NCBI RefSeq assembly: GCF_021922985.1
Contig: NZ_CP040788.1
Coordinates: 2,914,001-2,978,000 of the forward strand
Length of the DNA stretch: 64,000 nt
Source of the DNA: Clavibacter michiganensis subsp. tessellarius
GTDB taxonomy: Bacteria > Actinomycetota > Actinomycetes > Actinomycetales > Microbacteriaceae
Reading direction: 5' to 3'
This document shows positions 7,999 through 15,168 of the stretch, in pieces; position 1 is the first letter of the stretch, and each line of letters begins with the position of its first letter. Made by a program: the position numbers and the translations under genes. The notes under the pieces were generated by a model. The model saw only the letters and a list, made by a program, of their open reading frames with translations, ran no database searches and had not been told where the DNA came from.

Positions 7999-8337
7999 TC
8001 AGTCGCCGCCGAGCTCGTGCGCGGGTCGCCGGGGCTCGCTCTGCGGCGGCTCGGGCAGGAGGTGCAGGCCGGTCGCGGAGTTCGCGCTGTCCATCAGCAC
8101 GTCGACCCAGGCCGGGTTGATCGCCGGGGGCCGGCTGCCGGAGAACCGGAAGTGCAGGGGGAGCTCGGGCGCGATCCAGACCGTGCTGCGCCCGTCGCCC
8201 TCGGCGGCCGGGTACTTCCACGAGAACGCGAAGCTCTCCTTCCGGCGGAGCTTGCCGAGCATCACGATCTGGAGGTGGGCGAGCGCGCGGTCGTCGATCG
8301 TGGTGCGCGTCGTCGCGTCGTAGATGAGCTGGCCCAC
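7999..8337 (-). CDS. DUF7882-type small protein (often misnamed ATP-dependent DNA ligase)
   Basis: This 112-aa protein starts at GTG with GGGAG 5-6 nt upstream. It contains the conserved core GQLIYDATTRTTIDDRALAH, LRRKESFAFSW, GRSTVWIAPELPLHFRF and VDVLMDSANSATGLHLLPEP. This core recurs in many Microbacteriaceae paralogues that databases have long labelled as DNA ligases although they lack any nucleotidyltransferase motif. The function is unknown; small size and multiple copies suggest a regulatory or binding role. A -10 candidate TAATGT lies at 8369-8374. Confidence 0.75.
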   Translation of the reverse strand: MGQLIYDATTRTTIDDRALAHLQIVMLGKLRRKESFAFSWKYPAAEGDGRSTVWIAPELPLHFRFSGSRPPAINPAWVDVLMDSANSATGLHLLPEPPQSEPRRPAHELGGD

Positions 8338-8368
8338 TGCTCTCCCTCTCGGCTGGGTGCTGTGCGAC

Positions 8369-8374
8369 ACATTA
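8369..8374 (-). promoter_or_regulatory. Candidate -10 TAATGT for the DUF7882 gene
   Basis: On the minus strand TAATGT lies 31 nt before GTG 8337, leaving a short leader that contains the GGGAG ribosome site. The -35 is not clear. Confidence 0.4.
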
Positions 8375-8471
8375 CGGCACCTGGGGAAAGTCGGGCGGAT
8401 CGGGAGCGCGCGCACGTCCGGGAGGCGGACATCGCCAGCGCCGGAGATCGCGGGCGGACGCCCGACGGGCG

Positions 8472-9002
8472 TCAGAAGGCGAGCGCGGCCCGCACCCGCC
8501 GGGCGACCTCGCGCGGGGCGAGGCCGTCGGTCGCGACGACCGCCTCGGCGAGGCCCGCCCGCTCCTGCCGCGCGGCGAGATCGCGGAAGCGCGCCAGGTG
8601 CCAGTCGAGCGCGGCCGCGCGATCCGCGTCGTACCGGGACCGCAGCCGCGCCTCGACGACGGCGTCGGACGCGGTCAGGCGCACGCACCGCACGTCGACC
8701 CCGAGCGCCTCTCGGTACCGGTCGAGGTCGGCGCGCTCCGCGAGGACGCCGCTGACCACCAGCTGCCGCGGCCCCGCCGTCCGGTACGCGGCCCAGGTGG
8801 CGGCCATCGCGCGGGCCTCGACGAGCACGTTGTCCGGATCCCCCGGCGCCGTCGGCCACGACCGGTGGAACCCGTCCACGTCCATCAGCGCGAACGGCGT
8901 CCCCTCGGCGGCGAGCAGGTCGCCGAGGTGGTCGAGCACGGCGCTCTTGCCGACGCCGTAGGTGCCGTCGAGGAACACGGCGGGCGGGAGGGCGTCAGCC
9001 AT
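8472..9002 (-). CDS. P-loop NTPase, small-molecule kinase-like
   Basis: This 176-aa protein begins with Walker A GTYGVGKS (residues about 13-20) and has a possible lid segment (RLRSRYDADRAAALDWHLARF). DVDGFHRSWP after the second strand and LTASDAVVEARL recall nucleoside, gluconate and adenylylsulfate kinase-like proteins. It probably phosphorylates a small metabolite or nucleoside; the substrate is not evident. The start ATG overlaps the end of the LCP gene by 8 nt, so the two are cotranscribed. Confidence 0.75.
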   Translation of the reverse strand: MADALPPAVFLDGTYGVGKSAVLDHLGDLLAAEGTPFALMDVDGFHRSWPTAPGDPDNVLVEARAMAATWAAYRTAGPRQLVVSGVLAERADLDRYREALGVDVRCVRLTASDAVVEARLRSRYDADRAAALDWHLARFRDLAARQERAGLAEAVVATDGLAPREVARRVRAALAF

Positions 9003-10230
9003 TCGAGCAGGTCTCCTCCGAGGCGGTCTGGCCGGTCACGCCCTCGGGCAGCACGGCCGGCGCGGACGGGTCCGCGGAGGGCGCGGCACCCGTGTCGGGC
9101 GTCGGCGTGCTCGGCGCCCCGGCCGCGGGCTGCGGCGCGGCGACGCCCTCGCCGGTGCTCCCCGGCGCGAGGGTGAAGTCGGCGTCGGCCGCGATGAGGC
9201 GGATCATCTCGTCGCCCTTCGCGACGTCCTGCGCCACGCGCCCGCTCTCCAGCCGGATGCTCGGGTACTGCACGAAGGTGAACCGGTCGAGGGGGATGTC
9301 CTTGACCGTGAGGGCCAGCGACGCGATCGCGGCCGGGCTGTCGAGCGAGGTCGACAGCACCATGTTGTCGATGGCCGCGCGCGCGATCCCGTACACCTTG
9401 GCCGGGTTCGTGAGCGTGTCCGTCGCCGTGATGGTGCGCAGCAGCGCGCTGAGGAACACCTGCTGGTTGCTGATGCGGGAGATGTCGCTCTGGTCGCCCA
9501 CCCCGTACCGCGTGCGGAGGAACTGGACGGCTTCGCGCCCCTGCAGCGGGTGGATCCCGGGCTGCAGGTCGAGGTCCGTCTTGCGGTCGCGCAGGCGGTT
9601 GGCGATGCAGACAGGCACCCCGCCCACGGCGTTCGACATCTCGACGACCCCGGTGAACTGGATCAGGCCGCCGTACGGGACCTCGAGGCCCGTGATCGCC
9701 TCGACGGCCCGGACGACGCACGGCAGACCGCCGTGCTTGAGCGCCACGTTGATCTGCTCTCCGGAGGCCGCGGGTTCCTCCGTGCCGTCCGGACGGGTGC
9801 ACGCGGGCATGTCGACCAGCATGTCGCGCGGGAAGGAGACGACGGTCGCGCGCGTGTGGTCCTCGCTGATGTGGAGGAGCATCGTGACGTCGTTGAGGTT
9901 GCCCGTGTTCACGGTGGGGTCGGTGCCGTAGCCGTCGCCCTGGCCCTCGCGGGTGTCGCCGCCGACCAGCAGGACGTTCGCCCCGCCGTCGATCCCGCCG
10001 ATGGACGGCGGCGGCGCCTGCCCGTCCCCGATGTCGACGGCGTTGTCCTGCACCGTCCGCGCGAGGTCCCACGCGGCGACCGCGGCGACGGATCCGGTGC
10101 TCACCACCGCGACGGCGGCCACGACGACGACCGCCAGCGCCGCCGTCCGCACGCCGCTCGGCCTCCGCAGCCGGCCGTGCCGGGCGATGCCGGGAGCGGT
10201 GCGCCGGTCGGGTCGCGTCTCGTGGGGCAT
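8995..10230 (-). CDS. LytR-CpsA-Psr (LCP) family cell-wall glycopolymer ligase
   Basis: This 411-aa protein has a short basic cytoplasmic N-terminus, one membrane helix (about residues 28-52) and an extracytoplasmic LCP domain with NVLLVGGDTR, SFPRDMLVDMP, VEAITGLEVPYGGLIQFTGVVEM and the arginine-rich LRTRYGVGDQSDISRISNQQ. LCP enzymes attach wall polymers such as teichoic acid or arabinogalactan to peptidoglycan using polyprenyl-pyrophosphate donors. A Pro/Ala/Thr-rich tail follows the domain and ends in EETCSNG. A GAGGAG ribosome site lies 5-6 nt before ATG 10230, and TAGCGT at 10287-10292 is a likely -10. Confidence 0.92.
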   Translation of the reverse strand: MPHETRPDRRTAPGIARHGRLRRPSGVRTAALAVVVVAAVAVVSTGSVAAVAAWDLARTVQDNAVDIGDGQAPPPSIGGIDGGANVLLVGGDTREGQGDGYGTDPTVNTGNLNDVTMLLHISEDHTRATVVSFPRDMLVDMPACTRPDGTEEPAASGEQINVALKHGGLPCVVRAVEAITGLEVPYGGLIQFTGVVEMSNAVGGVPVCIANRLRDRKTDLDLQPGIHPLQGREAVQFLRTRYGVGDQSDISRISNQQVFLSALLRTITATDTLTNPAKVYGIARAAIDNMVLSTSLDSPAAIASLALTVKDIPLDRFTFVQYPSIRLESGRVAQDVAKGDEMIRLIAADADFTLAPGSTGEGVAAPQPAAGAPSTPTPDTGAAPSADPSAPAVLPEGVTGQTASEETCSNG

Positions 10231-10286
10231 GCGGGCTCCTCGGCGTCGGGCGTGCGGCCGTCCCGGGCGGATCGGCGGTGCCTGCC

Positions 10287-10292
10287 ACGCTA
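10287..10292 (-). promoter_or_regulatory. Candidate -10 TAGCGT for the LCP gene
   Basis: Minus-strand TAGCGT places transcription start near 10280 and gives a leader of about 50 nt ending in the GAGGAG ribosome site. Confidence 0.4.
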
Positions 10293-10370
10293 CGGACCGG
10301 GTCCCGGCGGCGGTTCCCCCGAGCGATGTAGATCCGCGCGCGTCGCCGCGACCCGTCGCCCCGCCCCTGC

Positions 10371-10399
10371 GCCCGTGCCCGTGCCCGTGCCCGTGCCCG
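10371..10399. repeat. GCCCGT hexanucleotide tandem repeat
   Basis: Four perfect GCCCGT units followed by a partial fifth lie between the LCP promoter and the aspS terminator. It is intergenic and possibly length-variable. Confidence 0.85.
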
Positions 10400-10406
10400 G
10401 ACGCGA

Positions 10407-10440
10407 GACGGCCCGACCCCCGCGAGGGGATCGGGCCGTC
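10407..10440 (-). terminator. GC-rich hairpin terminator after aspS
   Basis: A perfect 10-bp stem GACGGCCCGA/TCGGGCCGTC encloses a second CCCC/GGGG stem and a 5-nt loop, 19 nt past the aspS stop. There is no U-tract, as is usual in high-GC actinobacteria. Confidence 0.75.
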
Positions 10441-10458
10441 CGATGGAGCGAGCGGTGC

Positions 10459-11769
10459 CTAGGGCGCGAGCCGGTTCGGGCCGCGGAACAGGTACGTGAC
10501 CTCGCGCAGGTTCGACTGGTGCAGCAGCAGCATCAGCACGCGGTTGAGGCCCATGCCGAAGCCGCCGTGCGGGGGCACGCCGTAGCGGAAGAAGTCGAGG
10601 TACGAGCCGAGCTCCTCGGGGTCGAGGCCCTTCTCGCGGGCCTGCGCCTCGAGCACCTCGACGCGGTGCTCGCGCTGGGCGCCCGTGGTGATCTCGACGC
10701 CGTTCCAGATGAGGTCGTAGCTGTTCGTGATCGACGGGTCCTCGGCGTTCCGCATGTGGTAGAACGGCCGGATCGACGACGGGTAGTCCGTGAGGAACAC
10801 GAACTCGTGGCCGAACTCCTCCATCACGTGGGCGGCGATCTGGCGCTCGCCCTCGGGGTCGAGGTCGTCGTCGGCGCGGTCGATCACGTGGCCGCGCTTC
10901 GCGACGATGTCCTTGGCCTCCAGCAGCGGGATCCGCGGGAACGGGATGCTCGGCACGGTCACCTCCACGTCGAACAGCTCGCGGATCTCGTCGCCGTGCT
11001 TCTCCTTCACCGCGGTGAGCGCGGCGACGATGAGCTCCTCCTGGAGGCGCGCGACGTCCTCGTGGCTCTCGACCCAGCTGATCTCCGCGTCCACCGACGT
11101 GAACTCGGTCGCGTGGCGGGAGGTGAACGACGGGTCGGCGCGGAACGCCGGGCCGACCTCGAACATCTTGCCGAAGCCCGCGGACTGCGCCATCTGCTTG
11201 AAGAACTGCGGGCTCTGCGCGAGGTACGCGACGCCGTCGAAGTAGTCGACCTTGAACAGCTCGGCGTTCGACTCGGAGGGCGTGGCCATGAGCTTGGGGG
11301 AGAAGACCTCGATGAAGTCGTGCTCGACCCAGTAGGTGCGCAGCGCGTGCACGAGCGTGGTCTGCACGCGGAAGATCAGCGAGTTGCGGGGCGCGCGGAG
11401 GTCGATGAAGCGCCAGTCGAGGCGCTTGTCGATGGAGGAGTCGGCCGCGATGGGCGTCTCGGGGATGGCGGCGCCCGCGATCTCGATGCCGGACAGGCCG
11501 ATCTCCAGGCCGCCGAGCTTGACGCGCTCGTCGTGCTTGAGCGTGCCGGTGGCGGTGAGGAACGTGCCTGCGGCGAGGCCCGAGATGGCGTCGGCGGTCG
11601 CGTCCTCGTCGCCCTGGCGCTTGTAGGTGAGCTGCACCGCGCCGGACTCGTCGCGGAGGATCACGAACTGGATCTTCTTCTGGTCCCGGACGGTCTCGAC
11701 CCATCCGGAGACGGCCACGTCCCCGTCGTCGAGGGCGGCCAGGTTCTTGATGAGGGTGCGTGAGGTCAC
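10459..11769 (-). CDS. aspS: Aspartyl-tRNA synthetase, archaeal/eukaryotic type
   Basis: This 436-aa class II synthetase has an N-terminal OB anticodon-binding domain ([23 protein letters not shown]), motif 2 around [21 protein letters not shown] and motif 3 [13 protein letters not shown]. It lacks the roughly 150-residue GAD insertion of the usual bacterial AspRS (about 590 aa), so it belongs to the archaeal-type branch. Many members charge both tRNA-Asp and tRNA-Asn and rely on GatCAB. It starts at GTG 11769, 8 nt after a TAGACT -10 (11778-11783). It is essential unless a second aspS exists elsewhere. Confidence 0.95.
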   Translation of the reverse strand: MTSRTLIKNLAALDDGDVAVSGWVETVRDQKKIQFVILRDESGAVQLTYKRQGDEDATADAISGLAAGTFLTATGTLKHDERVKLGGLEIGLSGIEIAGAAIPETPIAADSSIDKRLDWRFIDLRAPRNSLIFRVQTTLVHALRTYWVEHDFIEVFSPKLMATPSESNAELFKVDYFDGVAYLAQSPQFFKQMAQSAGFGKMFEVGPAFRADPSFTSRHATEFTSVDAEISWVESHEDVARLQEELIVAALTAVKEKHGDEIRELFDVEVTVPSIPFPRIPLLEAKDIVAKRGHVIDRADDDLDPEGERQIAAHVMEEFGHEFVFLTDYPSSIRPFYHMRNAEDPSITNSYDLIWNGVEITTGAQREHRVEVLEAQAREKGLDPEELGSYLDFFRYGVPPHGGFGMGLNRVLMLLLHQSNLREVTYLFRGPNRLAP

Positions 11770-11777
11770 GGTCGTCG

Positions 11778-11783
11778 AGTCTA
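11778..11783 (-). promoter_or_regulatory. -10 TAGACT for aspS
   Basis: Minus-strand TAGACT ends 8 nt before GTG 11769, leaving at most a 1-2 nt leader. It is divergent from the pxpA promoter. Confidence 0.5.
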
Positions 11784-11821
11784 TCCGCGCCGCTGTCGGA
11801 CCGGTCGCCCCGCGGGCCGCC

Positions 11822-11827
11822 TAGCCT
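11822..11827 (+). promoter_or_regulatory. -10 TAGCCT for the pxpABC operon
   Basis: TAGCCT would start transcription near 11834, giving a leader of about 45 nt with GCAGGGGAG ahead of ATG 11881. Confidence 0.45.
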
Positions 11828-11880
11828 GGTGGGGACGGCGCCGCGCGCGCGGCCGCCGCACCCGGTGCAGGGGAGACGCC

Positions 11881-12681
11881 ATGCAGATCGACCTCAACAG
11901 CGACCTCGCCGAGTCATTCGGCCGCTGGACCCTGGGCGACGACGACGCGATGCTCGCCATCGTCTCGAGCGCGAACGTGGCCTGCGGGTTCCACGCCGGG
12001 GATCCCCTCGTCATGCTGCACGCGCTCGAGCGCGCGGCCCGGGACGGCGTCGCGGTCGGGGCGCACGTCGCCTACCGCGACCTCGCGGGGTTCGGCCGCC
12101 GCGACCTCGACGCCTCGCCCGCCGAGCTCACGGGCGACGTGCTCTACCAGCTCGCGGCGATCAGCGGCATGGCCCGCACGGTCGGCGCGCGCGTCTCGTA
12201 CGTCAAGCCGCACGGCGCGCTGTACAACCGCATCGCGCACGACCCCGTGCAGGCGCAGGCCGTCGTGGACGCCGTCGTCGCGCTGGATCCGACGCTCCCC
12301 GTGCTCGGGCTCCCCGGCTCCGAGATCCTCCGGCTCGCGGCGGACGCCGGGCTGCCGACGCGCGTCGAGGCCTTCGCCGACCGCGCCTACACGCCCGAGG
12401 GCGCGCTGGTCTCCCGGCGGCAGGAGGGCGCGGTGGTCCACGACCCGGCCGAGGTCGCGGCGCGCTCGGTGCGCATGGCGACGGAGGGCACGGTCGTGGC
12501 GGTCGACGGATCCGTCGTGCGGCTCGACCCCGACTCCATCTGCCTGCACAGCGACACCCCCGGCGCCGTGGGCCTCGCCCGGGCCGTGCGCGCGGCCCTC
12601 GAGGAGGCGGGCGTCGAGATCCGCCCGGTGCCCGACGCGGACGAGCGCTCCCTCCCGGCCCGCGACCGGCGCGCCCTGTGA
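11881..12681 (+). CDS. pxpA: 5-oxoprolinase subunit A (LamB/YcsF family)
   Basis: This 266-aa protein has the family signature at its N-terminus ([14 protein letters not shown]) followed by [26 protein letters not shown] and [12 protein letters not shown]. PxpA works with PxpB and PxpC to hydrolyse 5-oxoproline (pyroglutamate) to glutamate with ATP, clearing a metabolite that forms spontaneously from glutamine. It is the first gene of a three-gene operon with 4-nt overlaps. Length is normal for the family (about 250 aa). Confidence 0.95.
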   Translation: MQIDLNSDLAESFGRWTLGDDDAMLAIVSSANVACGFHAGDPLVMLHALERAARDGVAVGAHVAYRDLAGFGRRDLDASPAELTGDVLYQLAAISGMARTVGARVSYVKPHGALYNRIAHDPVQAQAVVDAVVALDPTLPVLGLPGSEILRLAADAGLPTRVEAFADRAYTPEGALVSRRQEGAVVHDPAEVAARSVRMATEGTVVAVDGSVVRLDPDSICLHSDTPGAVGLARAVRAALEEAGVEIRPVPDADERSLPARDRRAL

Positions 12682-13298
12682 CGCTCCGGCTCCTGCCGTG
12701 CGGCGACGCCGCCGTGATGCTCGACCTCGACTCCCTCGACGAGGTCCTCCGCCTGCAGCCCGTGCTCGACGCGACCCGGCCGCGCGGCGTCGTCGACGTG
12801 GTGCCGGGCGCGCGCAGCATCCTCGTCACGGTGGATCCGCGCGTGCTCCCGCTCGCCGCCGCGCGCTCCTGGGCGCTCGCCGCCACGCCCGAGTCGGAGG
12901 CGGGCGCCCGCGGCGGCGCCCCCGTCGAGATCGAGGTGGTCTACGACGGCGAGGACCTGGCCGACGTCGCCGCGCTCCTCGGCGTCGACGCGCGCGAGGT
13001 CGTCGCGCGGCACACGGCCGGCACCTGGACGGTCGCGTTCGGCGGCTTCGCGCCCGGATTCGGGTACCTCGCCGGGGTGCCCGGCCTCGAGGTGCCGCGC
13101 CGCACGTCGCCGCGGCCGCGCGTCCCGGCGGGCGCCGTCGCGCTCGCGGGCGAGTTCAGCGGCATCTACCCGCGCGCCTCCCCGGGCGGCTGGCAGCTCA
13201 TCGGCACGACGCGGGCGGTGCTGTGGGATCCCGAGCGCGAGCCGGCGGCGCTCCTGCAGCCCGGATCGTCCGTGCGCTTCCGCGAGGTGGGCGCGTGA
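12678..13298 (+). CDS. pxpB: 5-oxoprolinase subunit B (KipI/AHS1 family)
   Basis: This 206-aa allophanate-hydrolase-subunit-1-type protein carries the conserved block [17 protein letters not shown] and the following [26 protein letters not shown] stretch. It forms the PxpB/PxpC half of ATP-dependent 5-oxoprolinase. The GTG start overlaps the pxpA stop (GTGA), and its own stop overlaps pxpC in the same way. Confidence 0.94.
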   Translation: MTLRLLPCGDAAVMLDLDSLDEVLRLQPVLDATRPRGVVDVVPGARSILVTVDPRVLPLAAARSWALAATPESEAGARGGAPVEIEVVYDGEDLADVAALLGVDAREVVARHTAGTWTVAFGGFAPGFGYLAGVPGLEVPRRTSPRPRVPAGAVALAGEFSGIYPRASPGGWQLIGTTRAVLWDPEREPAALLQPGSSVRFREVGA

Positions 13299-14227
13299 CC
13301 GGGCCCGCGCCGCTCGACCCGGCGCCCGCCCGCCGAGGACGCCGCGCCACGGCCGCCGCCGCGCCCGCGCTCGTCGTCGAGCGCACCGGCCCGCTGATGC
13401 TCGTGCAGGACGCCGGCCGCCCCGGCCACGGCGGCATCGGCGTCTCGCCCTCCGGCGCCCTGGATCCCCGGGCCCTCGCCGACGCCAACCTCCTCGTCGG
13501 CAACGCGCCCGGTGCCGCGGGCCTCGAGATCGTGCTCGGCGGCGCCGTGCTGCGCGCGACCGCCGCCGTGTGGGTGGCCGTGACGGGAGCCGTCGGCCCG
13601 CTCACGCGCACGGTGGGCCGCGCGGCGCGCCCCGCGCCCTACGCCCGGGCGATGCTGCTCGACGCGGGCGACGTGCTCGAGGTCGGCACGGCCGAGCGCG
13701 GCATCCGCTGGTACCTCGCCGTACGCGGCGGAGTGGACGTGCCGCCCGTGCTCGGATCGCGCGCCACCGACCTGCTCTCCCGCGTGGGACCCGCGCCGGT
13801 GGCGGTCGGCGACGCGCTGCCCGTGGGATCCGCCGTCGCGGGCCCCGTCCCGCCCGTCGACTCCCTGGCCGTCTCGGCGCCCGCCGACGGCGAGGTGGTC
13901 CTCCGCGTCGCGCCGGGCCCGCGTCTCGACTGGTTCGTCGACGGATCCTGGGACGCCCTCCTCGACGGCACGTGGGAGGTCACGGCCGAGGCCGACCGCG
14001 TGGGCGTCCGCCTCGACGGCCGACCCCTCGAGCGGCGGGTCGCCGGCGAGCTCCCCAGCGAGGGCGTCGTCACGGGCGCGCTCCAGGTCCCGCCCTCGGG
14101 CCGTCCGATCCTGTTCCTCGCCGACCACCCCATGACGGGCGGCTATCCGGTGATCGGCGTGGTCGCGCGCGACGACGTCCGGCTGGCGGCGCAGCTGCGC
14201 CCCGGCCAGCGCATCCGTCTCGTGTGA
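13295..14227 (+). CDS. pxpC: 5-oxoprolinase subunit C (KipA/AHS2 family, biotin-dependent carboxyltransferase-like)
   Basis: This 310-aa AHS2-domain protein shows the typical VQDAGRPGHGGIGVSPSGALD opening, LEIVLGGAVL, VAVTGA, RWYLAVRGGVDVPPVLGSRATDL and the C-terminal DHPMTGGYPVIGVV. It completes the PxpABC complex. The first 25 residues (Pro/Ala/Arg-rich) are an extension beyond the domain. GTG start with 4-nt overlap. Confidence 0.94.
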   Translation: MTGPAPLDPAPARRGRRATAAAAPALVVERTGPLMLVQDAGRPGHGGIGVSPSGALDPRALADANLLVGNAPGAAGLEIVLGGAVLRATAAVWVAVTGAVGPLTRTVGRAARPAPYARAMLLDAGDVLEVGTAERGIRWYLAVRGGVDVPPVLGSRATDLLSRVGPAPVAVGDALPVGSAVAGPVPPVDSLAVSAPADGEVVLRVAPGPRLDWFVDGSWDALLDGTWEVTAEADRVGVRLDGRPLERRVAGELPSEGVVTGALQVPPSGRPILFLADHPMTGGYPVIGVVARDDVRLAAQLRPGQRIRLV

Positions 14228-14275
14228 GCGGACGCGCCGACCGGGGCGCGGGTGGGGCGGCGGAGCGCGCGTGGA

Positions 14276-15094
14276 TCAGTAGCCGTAGGTGCCGTACCGC
14301 TGCATGACGCCCACGAAGGCCTCCAGCCACTTCACGGCGCCGACCAGGAGCACGAGGAAGGTCAGGGCGGCCCAGACCCAGATCGGGGACAGCGCGCGGC
14401 CCGGCGAGCCCTCGATGCGGCGCCGGACGATGACGGACCGGCCGATCACGTAGACGCCGCTGCCGAGGAAGGTCCACGCCCAGTGGAAGGGGCGGACGAT
14501 GCCGCGTCGCCCGAGGTCGCGCCAGTCGAGGTAGGCGATCAGGACGCCGACGCCGTAGACGAGGAAGCTCACGAGCTGCAGCACCACCATGCCGAGGTCG
14601 GGCATGATCGGCCCGCGGTCGTACGGCGACGCGGGGATGGCGCTGCGGAAGTCGGCGCTCGACGCGAGGATCAGGGAGACCACCGGCAGCGCCGCCAGCA
14701 CCCAGATCGCCCAGGTCCACGGCGACGTGCCCGCGGGCACCTTCGGCGGCGGGGTCGGGGCGCCGTAGCCGGCCGGGGAGTAGGGCTGCTGGGCGTACGG
14801 CTGCTGCGAGCGGGGCTGCTGGGCGTAGGGCTGCTGCGAGTACGGCTGCTGCGCGTACGCGGGCGGCGACGCGACCGGCGGCACGTGCGCCGTGGCCGGC
14901 GCGGTCGCGGCGTCCGCGGCCCGCTCCCCGGATCCGGACGCGGTCTCCGACGCCGACGCGCCCGCGCCCGCCGTCGGCGCGTCCGTCAGGTGGTCGGTCC
15001 AGCGGGTGCCGTCCCACCAGCGCAGGCGGTCGGATCCGGCGGGGTCCGCGTACCAGCCCGCGGGCGTGGAGGGTGTTCCGGTCGAATCAGTCAC
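14276..15094 (-). CDS. DUF2510-domain membrane protein with QQPY repeats
   Basis: This 272-aa protein starts at GTG with AGGAG 6 nt upstream. Residues 12-36 are a DUF2510 motif (AGWYADPAGSDRLRWWDGTRW), a short Trp-rich module frequent in actinobacterial membrane proteins. A disordered linker follows with several AQQPY/SQQPY repeats, then four hydrophobic segments (WTWAIWVLAALPVVSLIL, MVVLQLVSFLVYGVGVLIAYL, WAWTFLGSGVYVIG, WVWAALTFLVLLVGAVKWL). The function is unknown. The DNA of the linker (about 14770-14860) is a degenerate tandem repeat. Confidence 0.8.
   Translation of the reverse strand: MTDSTGTPSTPAGWYADPAGSDRLRWWDGTRWTDHLTDAPTAGAGASASETASGSGERAADAATAPATAHVPPVASPPAYAQQPYSQQPYAQQPRSQQPYAQQPYSPAGYGAPTPPPKVPAGTSPWTWAIWVLAALPVVSLILASSADFRSAIPASPYDRGPIMPDLGMVVLQLVSFLVYGVGVLIAYLDWRDLGRRGIVRPFHWAWTFLGSGVYVIGRSVIVRRRIEGSPGRALSPIWVWAALTFLVLLVGAVKWLEAFVGVMQRYGTYGY
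14770..14860 (-). repeat. Degenerate tandem repeat encoding QQPY units
   Basis: Minus-strand units of about 12-15 bp encode repeated (A/S/R)QQPY residues within the DUF2510 protein linker. Slippage could change copy number without breaking the frame. Confidence 0.65.
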
Positions 15095-15168
15095 GAGGTG
15101 CTCCTAGGAGAGAGGTGCGGGATGCCGTCGGGCGTCGACGCGCGCGGGCGATGGCGCCGGAGGTCAGA

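Noticed and set aside
7999..8337. ATP-dependent DNA ligase
   Set aside because: The name is commonly attached to this family, but the 112-aa protein has no ligase motif.
14770..14860. Regulatory tandem repeat
   Set aside because: The repeat lies inside the DUF2510 protein and encodes QQPY units in frame, so it is a protein-level low-complexity linker.
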